Positions 17,861 through 25,878 of a DNA stretch of 36,315 nucleotides are shown in pieces. How positions within the stretch are numbered: the stretch's first letter is position 1; the number at the start of each line of letters is the position of its first letter. The translations under genes and the position numbers were made by a program. The DNA is from Pseudomonadales bacterium (lineage in GTDB: Bacteria; Pseudomonadota; Gammaproteobacteria; Pseudomonadales; Natronospirillaceae). A model generated the notes under the pieces. It saw only the letters and a program-made list of their open reading frames with translations. It had not been told where the DNA came from and ran no database searches. Location of the stretch: the NCBI GenBank assembly GCA_022968985.1, contig JALJPK010000013.1:1-36315 (forward strand). Reading direction: 5' to 3'.

Positions 17861-19540
17861 GTGAATCAAATTTCTGTGCAAGACCCCTTCAATATCGACT
17901 CTAGTATTTTATTTAGTTTTGACTTAGAACACACCCCGGCATTTAGAACAAATAATGTCAAAATTACTGATACATCTTATTTATTAATAGATGAAATATG
18001 GCCAGAAAATACAGATACTCGAGCACTTGGAATCGATTTTTTTCAACAGTTTCATTTACACTATCAAGTTCAATATAATCCTAATAACAATGTTAAACAT
18101 GAGGATAATAGCGCTCAAGACAACAGCATTGTTAACATTGTTAAACATGAGGATAATAGCGCTCAAGACAATAACAGTGCTCAAGATAATAGCTGGAGTT
18201 CTTTTGTATTAATGCAGAGTCCGCTGCACAAAGTGCTTTATAACTTAGGCAAGCTTGAGTCTAATGATGCCATTCTTAAACAAGCTGTTATTTTTGCTCG
18301 TAAGTTATTAGGTTTTGACCGTATTGGTATGCTTTTATATGACGAAAAAAATAATGAAATAGTCGGATCTTGGGGCACCGATGCTCATGGAAAATTAAGC
18401 GATGAGCATAATGATAGAAGCCCTAGTAAAGAATCACACTGGGTAGAAAAAGTTTTAAAATCCCATGATTATGTTGCTGTTTGGGAGGGTGTGGAATTAA
18501 AACAATGGGATGAAAAAGTAGGAAAAGGCTGGAATGCGATAGCAGGTATGTACAACGGCAGTCACTGTATTGGTTGGGTAGTATGCGATAATTTACTGAC
18601 ATCAAAACCATTGGAATCTTGGCGTGGTATGATTTTAGGCCAATACGCAAAAAGTTTGGCTGCTTTATTAATTCAATGCCGACAAAAACAAGAATTGAAA
18701 ATTACAAACGCTAATTTATCTGCTTTTTTGGATCAAAAAGATGCTCAATTACGCGAAAAAATTAAACAATTAGAACTGGCTAAAGACGACCTAGTTGAAT
18801 CAGAAAAATTAGCTTCTTTAGGGGGGTTAGTCGCAGGGGTTGCTCATGAAATTAATACACCAGTAGGGATTGGTATTACAGCCGCTTCTTTTTTAAAAGA
18901 AAAATCAGATATACAATTGGCGGCTTATTATAATAAAACCATGCGTAAGTCTGATTTGGAAACTTTTTTTAAACAAACTTCTAGTTCAAGTGACATTATA
19001 TTAAAAAATCTTACTCACGCTGGAGAGTTAATTAATAGTTTTAAGAAAATTGCTGTTGATCAAACTAATGATGTAATAAACGATATAAATTTAAATGGAT
19101 TAATTAACGATTTATTATTAAGTTTTAAACATATTATTAAAAACAGACCGATTAATATCATTAATAATGTGGATGATAAAATTAACTTTAAAAGTTACGC
19201 AGGTAAGATTAATCAGATATTAAGTAACTTAATTAAAAATTCGTTGTTACATGGCTTTGATAAAAACGATACAGGTGTGATAAAGATTGATGCCGAAATA
19301 AAAAATAATCAATTATTTTTCCATTATTTTGATACAGGTAAAGGTGTACAAGAAAAAAATATAAGTTTGATATTTGATCCATTTTACACGACTAAAAGAG
19401 GGGAAGGCGGGACAGGATTAGGGCTTAATATTATTTATAATATAATAAGAAATATGAAAGGAAATATAAAAATTAAAAATAATACGGCTGAAAAAGGCTT
19501 GAGAATAGACTTTGATATTATGGTAGATAACAATGACTAA
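17861..19540 (+). CDS. Soluble GAF-domain sensor histidine kinase
   Basis: A 559-residue kinase with no membrane helix. Residues 1-115 are unrecognised and include a 16-residue duplicated stretch. Residues about 125-270 look like a GAF sensor domain (FARKLLGFDRIGMLLYD). A coiled coil at about 270-315 leads to the H-box GVAHEINTP with His329, then the N-box NLIKNSLLHGF, the G1 box DTGKGV (about 491-496) and the G2 box GGTGLGL (about 516-522). It phosphorylates a response regulator in the cytosol, most likely the product of the gene whose start overlaps its end by 8 bp. The start codon is GTG with a weak GGG upstream; no ATG occurs before residue 118, so GTG is the best choice. Confidence 0.9.
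   Translation: MNQISVQDPFNIDSSILFSFDLEHTPAFRTNNVKITDTSYLLIDEIWPENTDTRALGIDFFQQFHLHYQVQYNPNNNVKHEDNSAQDNSIVNIVKHEDNSAQDNNSAQDNSWSSFVLMQSPLHKVLYNLGKLESNDAILKQAVIFARKLLGFDRIGMLLYDEKNNEIVGSWGTDAHGKLSDEHNDRSPSKESHWVEKVLKSHDYVAVWEGVELKQWDEKVGKGWNAIAGMYNGSHCIGWVVCDNLLTSKPLESWRGMILGQYAKSLAALLIQCRQKQELKITNANLSAFLDQKDAQLREKIKQLELAKDDLVESEKLASLGGLVAGVAHEINTPVGIGITAASFLKEKSDIQLAAYYNKTMRKSDLETFFKQTSSSSDIILKNLTHAGELINSFKKIAVDQTNDVINDINLNGLINDLLLSFKHIIKNRPINIINNVDDKINFKSYAGKINQILSNLIKNSLLHGFDKNDTGVIKIDAEIKNNQLFFHYFDTGKGVQEKNISLIFDPFYTTKRGEGGTGLGLNIIYNIIRNMKGNIKIKNNTAEKGLRIDFDIMVDNND
18091..18171. repeat. 48-bp in-frame duplication in the kinase N-terminal region
   Basis: A 33-base string is identical at 18091-18123 and 18139-18171, a period of 48 bases (16 codons, unit containing VKHEDNSAQDN). 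A third, shorter and diverged piece (NSAQDN) follows to about 18195. The period keeps the reading frame. Confidence 0.9.
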
Positions 19541-21092
19541 CTTAAATAAAGATTCAAGTACACACAATTACGTTTTATTAGATGATGATTTTTTTCAAGA
19601 TGAAGCTGAATTGGTCGAAAACAAAAATGAAAAAATTAAAATATTAATTGTTGATGATGAAGAGGAAGTTCACAAAGTAACTATTTTGGCGTTAGATGGT
19701 TTTGATTATAAAGGTCGTTTATTAGAAATAATCAGTGCGTATAGTGCAGAGTCGGCAAAAGAAATTATCCTAAAAAATAATGATATAGCCTGTGCAATTT
19801 TAGATGTGGTGATGGAATCTGATCAAGCTGGCTTAGATTTAACTAAGTGGATAAGAGATATAAATCAGAATAAATTAATGCGTATTGTGCTAAGAACGGG
19901 TCAACCAGGCCAGGCCCCTGAAAAAAGTGTGATTCGAGATTATGACATTAATGATTATAAATCTAAAACAGAGTTAACTTCTCAAAAATTATACACGTTA
20001 ATGTATACCGCGTTACGCTCATACGAACATATAATTATATTAGAGAGAAGTAAAATAGGCATGGAAAATGTTATTAAAGCCACCAAAAAAATAATTGGTA
20101 AATTAGCATTTACAGATTTTTTGCAAAGTACGTTGGAGCAATTAACAATATTGATTGGTGTAAAAGATTCGGTGGTATTAAATTTAGATCCGAGCTTAAA
20201 TTATAATATTCAAAATGAATTGATTTCGAGTTTAAGTACCGGTGTGTTTTCAAATCATACAATTAAAAATCTTGATCAAAGTGAATTTTTTGAAATAGCT
20301 AAAGAAGTCATTAAAACCAATATAAGTTATATAACTAACAGTGAAATTCTTATTTATTGCCCTAATAAATTTCATCCTACTTTATTTTATGTCAAACCAC
20401 TAAGTCAACTTGATGATTTAGACATACATTTATTAAATATTTTTGCAGAAAATATATCTATGGTTTTAGATAATATTACACTGAATGAACAAATAAGATC
20501 GGGGCAAAGTGAGTTGGTTTATCGCTTAGGAACCGTGGTTGAAAGTCGATCAAAAGAAACAGGTAAACATGTTAAACGAGTAGCGCTGTATAGCCAATTA
20601 TTAGCCAAGTTATATGGTTTGTCTGAAGAGCAATGTGAATTGATTGTATTAGCTTCGCCATTACACGATATTGGTAAAGTGAGTACTCCTGATAGCATAT
20701 TACAAAAACCAGGTAGTTTAGATAAAGACGAATGGAAAATAATGCAAGAACACGCGCAAATTGGATTTAATATGCTATCAGGCAGTAACTTAATATTATT
20801 AGAAACGGGTGCAAAAATCGCGGGGTTTCATCATGAAAAATACGATGGCACAGGTTATCCTAACAGACTAAAAGGCGACGAGATTCCGATTGAAGGGCGT
20901 ATCACATCCATAGCCGACGTGTTTGATGCATTAGGTAGTAAACGTTGTTATAAAGAGGCTTGGCCGATGCCAAAAGTCATTAAATTTATCCAAGACGAAT
21001 CGGGTAAGAGTTTTGATCCTATATTATGTCAATTGTTTACAGATAACCTTGATCAGTTTATTGCCATTCATAATGCTAACCAAGACGAATGA
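19533..21092 (+). CDS. Response regulator with DUF3369 and HD-GYP domain (c-di-GMP phosphodiesterase)
   Basis: A 519-residue protein with a receiver domain at about residues 34-160 (acidic pair Asp41/Asp42, phospho-acceptor Asp91 in AILDVVM), a DUF3369 region at about 165-315, and a C-terminal HD-GYP domain at about 325-510. The catalytic motifs are complete: HDIGK (His378, Asp379, Lys382), HHE (433-435), DGTGYP (to 443), so it should hydrolyse cyclic-di-GMP. The start overlaps the histidine kinase gene by 8 bp, which makes them a coupled two-component pair. Kinase/DUF3369-HD-GYP pairs of this kind are common in Vibrio, Shewanella and relatives. Confidence 0.93.
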   Translation: MTNLNKDSSTHNYVLLDDDFFQDEAELVENKNEKIKILIVDDEEEVHKVTILALDGFDYKGRLLEIISAYSAESAKEIILKNNDIACAILDVVMESDQAGLDLTKWIRDINQNKLMRIVLRTGQPGQAPEKSVIRDYDINDYKSKTELTSQKLYTLMYTALRSYEHIIILERSKIGMENVIKATKKIIGKLAFTDFLQSTLEQLTILIGVKDSVVLNLDPSLNYNIQNELISSLSTGVFSNHTIKNLDQSEFFEIAKEVIKTNISYITNSEILIYCPNKFHPTLFYVKPLSQLDDLDIHLLNIFAENISMVLDNITLNEQIRSGQSELVYRLGTVVESRSKETGKHVKRVALYSQLLAKLYGLSEEQCELIVLASPLHDIGKVSTPDSILQKPGSLDKDEWKIMQEHAQIGFNMLSGSNLILLETGAKIAGFHHEKYDGTGYPNRLKGDEIPIEGRITSIADVFDALGSKRCYKEAWPMPKVIKFIQDESGKSFDPILCQLFTDNLDQFIAIHNANQDE

Positions 21093-21315
21093 CGTAAACT
21101 CTTTAATACCTATAACCTGTGCACTTAATAAATGAGCATTTTTGTGTTGAAATTGATGTTTGTGCTGGTTTATTTTTAGATTTAACCAGATCCACTTGTT
21201 TTTGCTGCAGAAATTGCATTACTGCATTGTGTATCTACTTAGAAAAAACTGAATATTGTTTAAGCAATTTAGTTCAATATCAGATTTAATATCAGGTTAA
21301 ACATCAAAATATAAG
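21093..21315. other. Gap after the DUF3369-HD-GYP gene
   Basis: AT-rich, with no ORF or clear terminator seen. Short near-repeats of the form T-C-A-G-R-T-T-W-A around 21280-21300 are probably incidental. Confidence 0.3.
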
Positions 21316-21579
21316 TTAAAGTCGATACAAAAATGGCACGGCCTCTAAACAGTCTACCTGTTTAACTCCAAGAATTTTGTCGTTTAAATTAAACATACCT
21401 TTATCTACCCTCACATCCTTGTCTTGAATTTCTACAAATACCCTTTTTTTAGTCAATTGTGATAATTCAATAATAGTTAGTGGTTTTAAGTCAGCCCTGA
21501 TTATTACTAACAAACACTTAAAAATGACCATGATACATACAGAGTTGAATTTACCATCTAGACTGAAATGATGAACCAT
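21316..21579 (-). CDS. Doubtful small hypothetical ORF
   Basis: An 87-codon reading frame divergent from the second HD-GYP gene. The C-terminal half (KPLTIIELSQLTKKRVFVEI and onward) looks protein-like, but there is no ribosome-binding site before the ATG and no family is recognised. It may be spurious; an internal start at the Met near residue 17 is also possible. If it is not a gene, the gap between the two HD-GYP genes is about 510 bp. Confidence 0.25.
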   Translation of the reverse strand: MVHHFSLDGKFNSVCIMVIFKCLLVIIRADLKPLTIIELSQLTKKRVFVEIQDKDVRVDKGMFNLNDKILGVKQVDCLEAVPFLYRL

Positions 21580-21602
21580 TATTTATAATTTGTAGGTGTG
21601 TT

Positions 21603-22895
21603 TTGGCTGAAATTAAAATTTTATTTGTAGATGACGAATTAGGTGTATTAAAAGCACTTAAACGCGCTTGTTTCAATCGCGATTGGAGCGTCACCATCAT
21701 CGAAAGTGCCATAGAAGCGCTTGATTTACTTGAGCAAAGTTATTTTAATGTGATTGTGTCAGACATGAGAATGCCTCAAATGAATGGTGCTGAATTTTTA
21801 TCTAAAGCAAGGCTGATACAGCCTCGTGCTGTTAGAATATTATTAACTGGCTTTTCTGATGACACCGATACCGCACAAGCCATTAATGAAGGCAAAATAT
21901 TCAGTTATTTGCATAAACCCATTGCTAATGAAGAATTAATTAAAACCATTGAGACCGCACTTGAGTTTCGTAAAAGTGAGATGGAGCGTTTGCGTTTACA
22001 GCGTTTATTGTGGGATCAAAACAAAACCTTAAAAGGCGAAAATACAGACTTAATAGAAGACAACAAACAACGCACAGCTGAAGTGCAGCAAGGTTTGTTA
22101 ATTATGCAAACCGTGAATAATCAATTACGCAACAATTTAGATTCAACCATCGATCTGTTAAAAGACGTGGTTGAAATGCGTGAGACTTACACAAAAGGTC
22201 ACAGTAAACGAATTTCTAATTATTGTATGTCATTGGCTAAAGAAGCCAAACTAAGCGAAGAAGAATTACAACAATTACAAATTGCCAGTTCGTTACATGA
22301 TATTGGCACATTAGGGTTTGCGGAAGACTTAACTTCAAAAGCATTTGAGTTTTTAAGTAAAAAACATCAATCAATTTACAAACAACATCCGATTTTTGGC
22401 CAGTCGATTTTAAAAAAAGCAGCGGGATTAGAAAAAGCTGCGTTATATGTGCGCCAACATCATGAATATTTAGATGGGACAGGATATCCTGATGGTTTAA
22501 AAGCCGAAGAAATTTCCATTGGTGCACGTATTATTTGTTTGTGTAGTGAGTTCGACAGTATTGTCTGTGGTCGAACTTTTAAGCAACTGTATACAGTTGA
22601 GCAAGCCATTGAATTACTGCATAAGGAAAAAGGCAAAAAATACGATCTGTCTTTAACTCAAGCTTTTATTGATTTATTACAAAAAGGTGAGATTTCAAGT
22701 GACGACCAAGTTAGAACCGTACAAAAACATGAGTTACAACCTGGAATGGTTTTAAGTCACGATTTAGAAACAGACATGGGTGTGATATTATTGTCAAAAG
22801 ATTCGGTACTTAACGAAGAAACAATTATTAATATTGTTAATTATGAGCGTGATATTAATCATCATTTACATATTCAAGTTAAAATTCAAAACTGA
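21603..22895 (+). CDS. Response regulator with C-terminal HD-GYP domain, altered HD motif
   Basis: A 430-residue protein with a receiver domain at residues about 3-120 (Asp10/Asp11, phospho-acceptor Asp54 in VSDMRMPQMNG, Lys105), a linker coiled coil at 120-185, and an HD-GYP domain at about 185-360. The motifs HHE (286-288) and DGTGYP (to 296) are intact, but the HDIGK motif reads HDIGT (Thr236 for Lys), which may weaken or abolish cyclic-di-GMP hydrolysis. A short C-terminal extension follows (from about 375). The start codon is TTG with AGGTG before it; the receiver begins at once, so a later start would truncate it. It is probably part of the same signalling block as the kinase pair upstream. 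Confidence 0.88.
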   Translation: MAEIKILFVDDELGVLKALKRACFNRDWSVTIIESAIEALDLLEQSYFNVIVSDMRMPQMNGAEFLSKARLIQPRAVRILLTGFSDDTDTAQAINEGKIFSYLHKPIANEELIKTIETALEFRKSEMERLRLQRLLWDQNKTLKGENTDLIEDNKQRTAEVQQGLLIMQTVNNQLRNNLDSTIDLLKDVVEMRETYTKGHSKRISNYCMSLAKEAKLSEEELQQLQIASSLHDIGTLGFAEDLTSKAFEFLSKKHQSIYKQHPIFGQSILKKAAGLEKAALYVRQHHEYLDGTGYPDGLKAEEISIGARIICLCSEFDSIVCGRTFKQLYTVEQAIELLHKEKGKKYDLSLTQAFIDLLQKGEISSDDQVRTVQKHELQPGMVLSHDLETDMGVILLSKDSVLNEETIINIVNYERDINHHLHIQVKIQN

Positions 22896-23500
22896 TAAAC
22901 TTTTAAATACTCAGCTGGAATATTGATATCTGAGAAAAATCCTAAAAATGCAAATATTAGAATAAGTGCGAACCCAATACCTATAAACATAATTAAAAAA
23001 ACTATATTTTTTCTAATTGGGTTTTTTATCTTATTTCGTAATAGCCAATTAAAGGCACTTGCCAAATGCACAAATATTGCAACCACTGCTAAAAAATAAT
23101 AAGGAATAAAAAACAAAGAAAAAGGTAATACATAAAATCCAGCAATAGCAAAATAGATGTTGCTATCTAACTCAAGTATTAGACGCCCAAAAAACACCGC
23201 CGCTAAATGATTAATTAAAAAGAACGCAAGATATAATCCCGACCAAACCTGAGATTTTTCGATAAAACCAGTTCGTTGACCTCTTCTTTTCCATACTAAA
23301 ACTACCCCACTGCTCACTTGGAATAATATACAAAGTATTAATAATGATTCAACAATGGCATTACGATAGATTACTCTTATGGCATCCATAAATTCAATAT
23401 GATTTTGGGCACCCAATATAATCATGCTGTGATTTATAAGGTGTAATAATATAAATAATCCAATTATTATGGCGGATGTTCTGTGAAGTTTATGTAGCAT
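22886..23500 (-). CDS. Conserved polytopic membrane protein (cytochrome b-like helical bundle)
   Basis: A 204-residue protein with about five helices. The start HKLHRTSAIIIGLFILLHLINHS places three histidines near and within the first helix, and further His residues occur in FFLINHLAAV and IFVHLASAF, in positions that could hold heme as in succinate/fumarate dehydrogenase membrane anchors. That role is an inference; the true family is not recognised. Its 3' end overlaps the convergent HD-GYP gene by 10 bp. The next gene on the same strand starts 129 bp away, so it may be co-transcribed with the DUF6463 and monooxygenase genes. Confidence 0.7.
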   Translation of the reverse strand: MLHKLHRTSAIIIGLFILLHLINHSMIILGAQNHIEFMDAIRVIYRNAIVESLLILCILFQVSSGVVLVWKRRGQRTGFIEKSQVWSGLYLAFFLINHLAAVFFGRLILELDSNIYFAIAGFYVLPFSLFFIPYYFLAVVAIFVHLASAFNWLLRNKIKNPIRKNIVFLIMFIGIGFALILIFAFLGFFSDINIPAEYLKVYQF

Positions 23501-23629
23501 ATAATTCCTGTTTATAATGTTTTTGTATCAGTTGCATCGATATAATGACGTTGTTGTGTATGAAAAAACTGTAGGTATCATATTGTTGATATTTAAGTAA
23601 ATAATTATAAAAACTACTCAAAATAATAA

Positions 23630-23995
23630 CTAAGTAATAATTAATTTATATTTAATGTTTTGATAAAGCCCAACAGCACATAAAATTAATAATAACCAAA
23701 ACCCACTGGCAGGCATTAAACTTATTCCAATAATAGATCCTAAAAATCCACAAATTAAAAAAGTGTTTTTTATTAAAACCTGCTGATTCCAAAATTGAAT
23801 AGTAATCATAAAAAGTGGCCATGCAAACAATAAAAACCAAACAGCTACGGATCCTTCAAGGTTATGAAATCCTGTTGAATTAATCCAGCCAAGTTTAGGT
23901 AATTCAATTAAAATAGGATAAAAGATAATTAAACCAATTAGAGTATGACCCACTGTAATAAACAAAAGAAAACGTGCGAATATTTTTTGTTTCAT
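23630..23995 (-). CDS. DUF6463-like small membrane protein
   Basis: A 121-residue protein with four predicted helices (about 8-28, 48-68, 75-93, 96-112). The pattern of a GHTLIGLIIF first helix and a GSVAVWFLLFAWPL second helix matches small proteins of the DUF6463 type that often accompany FAD monooxygenases. Its ATG overlaps the stop codon of the monooxygenase gene (ATGA), so the two are translationally coupled. Function unknown. Confidence 0.7.
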   Translation of the reverse strand: MKQKIFARFLLFITVGHTLIGLIIFYPILIELPKLGWINSTGFHNLEGSVAVWFLLFAWPLFMITIQFWNQQVLIKNTFLICGFLGSIIGISLMPASGFWLLLILCAVGLYQNIKYKLIIT

Positions 23996-25104
23996 TTTTT
24001 AAACCTTTCTAAAGTAATATTAAATTCATTCATCCACTTAACTTGGTTTTTCAGAGCTAAATTCATAGGTATTATTTTAAAAACAATCCGTTTGATGAAA
24101 TTAAAAAAACCATTTTCATTATGCGCAATATTGCCAAATACACGGCTCAATTTATGAGTTTTTTTAATACGTTGATGCCTATGAAATTTTAATAATGTGG
24201 CAACATCACAAGTTGAATTTGTATTGCTTAAAATAAGTGCCAGTTGCATCGCGTCTTCCATGGATAAAACAGCGCCTTGCCCTAAGTTGGGTGTCATGGC
24301 GTGTGCTGCATCACCAATTGCAATTACTCGACCTTGGCCCCATTGAATGTTCCTGTCTTGTAATGGGTGGGACAACCACTGAGTATTATCAAATGAAAGC
24401 TGTTTGATATCCTTTATGCTTGTCTGTTTGTTTTTAATCCATGTTTGGCGACGCTCAAAAGAATAATCTTCTGGATTTTCATTTTTGTTTAATTTAATCA
24501 CATGATACACATAAGCTTGAGTATCACTAATAGGTGTAATTCCTAAGCGTTGTTTGCCAAACCAATATTCACCAGAGATGTTAATCGGGTTTTTAAGGGG
24601 AACAATAGTTCGCCAACAGCAAAGTCGAGTATCAAATAATTGCGCTTCACTCACTAAATTACTGTGAATTCCGCCGGCATCAATTAAATAATCCCCTTTA
24701 ATTATTTGGCCGTCACTTAAGGTGACTGTCACACTTTGTTCATGCACTTCTTTGTGGGTAATAGTTAGACCCAGTTTGATTTTGTTTGAATCAATATTTT
24801 TAAGTAATACAGATTGCAAATGTGCTCGATGTACCACTTTGTTTAACAAACCCGTTTGTCTGACGTTTACAGAATTAATTTGATTGTTAAACCCCATACT
24901 CATTTGAGTCACATCAAATCCACTAATATATTGTTTTAAACCTAGGGTGTCTAAAATAGCCAATCCGTTGTTTTGTAATAATAACCCCGCGCCAATACTG
25001 CTAAGTTGTTTGGCCTTTTCGATGAGTACAAAATCGAGTTTTTTAAGTAACAAAGCATTGGCTAAAGTTAATCCTGCTATGCCTGCGCCATTAATAATAA
25101 TCAT
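23992..25104 (-). CDS. FAD-dependent monooxygenase (PHBH/TetX-like)
   Basis: A 370-residue flavoprotein of the single-component class A hydroxylases. Motifs are the N-terminal dinucleotide-binding GAGIAGL (residues 6-12), the GD motif AIGDAAHAMTPNLGQGA in the C-terminal half, and the DG-like LIDAGGIHS in the middle. Such enzymes hydroxylate aromatic or polycyclic compounds using NAD(P)H and oxygen; the substrate is unknown. AGGAGG lies seven bases before the ATG, a very strong ribosome-binding site. It is divergent from a TetR gene with operator-like palindromes between them, so it is probably repressed until a small-molecule inducer appears (inference). Confidence 0.9.
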   Translation of the reverse strand: MIIINGAGIAGLTLANALLLKKLDFVLIEKAKQLSSIGAGLLLQNNGLAILDTLGLKQYISGFDVTQMSMGFNNQINSVNVRQTGLLNKVVHRAHLQSVLLKNIDSNKIKLGLTITHKEVHEQSVTVTLSDGQIIKGDYLIDAGGIHSNLVSEAQLFDTRLCCWRTIVPLKNPINISGEYWFGKQRLGITPISDTQAYVYHVIKLNKNENPEDYSFERRQTWIKNKQTSIKDIKQLSFDNTQWLSHPLQDRNIQWGQGRVIAIGDAAHAMTPNLGQGAVLSMEDAMQLALILSNTNSTCDVATLLKFHRHQRIKKTHKLSRVFGNIAHNENGFFNFIKRIVFKIIPMNLALKNQVKWMNEFNITLERFKK

Positions 25105-25149
25105 AATTGTTCCTCCTGGTGATTATCGTTTAATGAAATAAGCATAAAC

Positions 25150-25174
25150 TGAGCACGCTCAATGAGCAAGCTCA
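25150..25174. promoter_or_regulatory. Twin palindromic operator, probable TetR binding site
   Basis: TGAGC-AC-GCTCA (25150-25161) and TGAGC-AA-GCTCA (25163-25174) are two 12-bp palindromes whose centres are 13 bp apart. They lie in the 100-bp space between the divergent FAD monooxygenase and TetR genes. The spacing, slightly over one helical turn, suits cooperative binding of two dimers. The assignment to the adjacent TetR protein is inferred from position. Confidence 0.65.
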
Positions 25175-25204
25175 ACTTTCATTTTTTTATAAACTGCGTA
25201 CACT

Positions 25205-25831
25205 ATGCTTTATCAAAAAAGCCTTGAGAATATTGTGAATAGACAGGACAAAAAACAACAAACCCGTGAGACTATCTTAAATAGCGCCAGTCGTTTATTT
25301 CAAGAGCAAGGGTTTACTAACGTGTCGACAAGACAAATTGCAAAAGACTCCGGTGTAGGAGTGGGTACTGTATTTGCTCACTTTAAAGATAAGCAAGCAC
25401 TTACTACAGCGTTGTTTCATAACAAAATTGATGGTTTGTTATTGTTGCACTTACAGCGCTGTGGGCAAGAAAAAACAGGGCTGAGTTATTTCTTAAGGTT
25501 TGCGCAGTTTTTTTATGATTTCTATGAAGAAGATAGGGCATTCTCAATTGCATTATTACAAAATGCTTTGTTTGATGTGACATTTTTCCAACAACAAATG
25601 GATCTGTTTATAACCCAAGTGGCCAATAAACTACAAAATGAACTACCCAAACACAGTGAACAACAACGTTTTAATATTGCAAAAGCTTGGTTTGGATTTT
25701 ATATGTTTCATTTGCTTTCAGGGTTAAAACAAAATGAGCTAAGTGCAAAACAGTGGCTAGCGACATTAAAAGTGGACTGTGCCGTTTTACTCACTTCGAC
25801 AGTGGCAGCTCAGCACAATTTGTTAAAATAA
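25205..25831 (+). CDS. TetR family transcriptional regulator
   Basis: A 208-residue regulator with the TetR helix-turn-helix at about residues 20-65 (TRETILNSASRLFQEQGF, then STRQIAKDSGVGVGTVFAHF). The remaining helical part is the ligand-binding and dimerisation domain. The ATG at 25205 has no ribosome-binding site; a TATAAA at 25187-25192 lies just upstream, so the message might be leaderless, or translation might begin at the in-frame GTG at 25235, ten codons down. The protein probably controls its own gene and the divergent monooxygenase operon through the twin palindrome. Confidence 0.88.
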   Translation: MLYQKSLENIVNRQDKKQQTRETILNSASRLFQEQGFTNVSTRQIAKDSGVGVGTVFAHFKDKQALTTALFHNKIDGLLLLHLQRCGQEKTGLSYFLRFAQFFYDFYEEDRAFSIALLQNALFDVTFFQQQMDLFITQVANKLQNELPKHSEQQRFNIAKAWFGFYMFHLLSGLKQNELSAKQWLATLKVDCAVLLTSTVAAQHNLLK

Positions 25832-25878
25832 TATTATTTAATAAAACCCAGCTAATTAATAAATGAAGGATCAAAAAA

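Noticed and set aside
18085-18197. Repeats considered as a CRISPR-like array
   Set aside because: The repeats are in frame within a coding gene, have no unique spacers and no cas genes are present.
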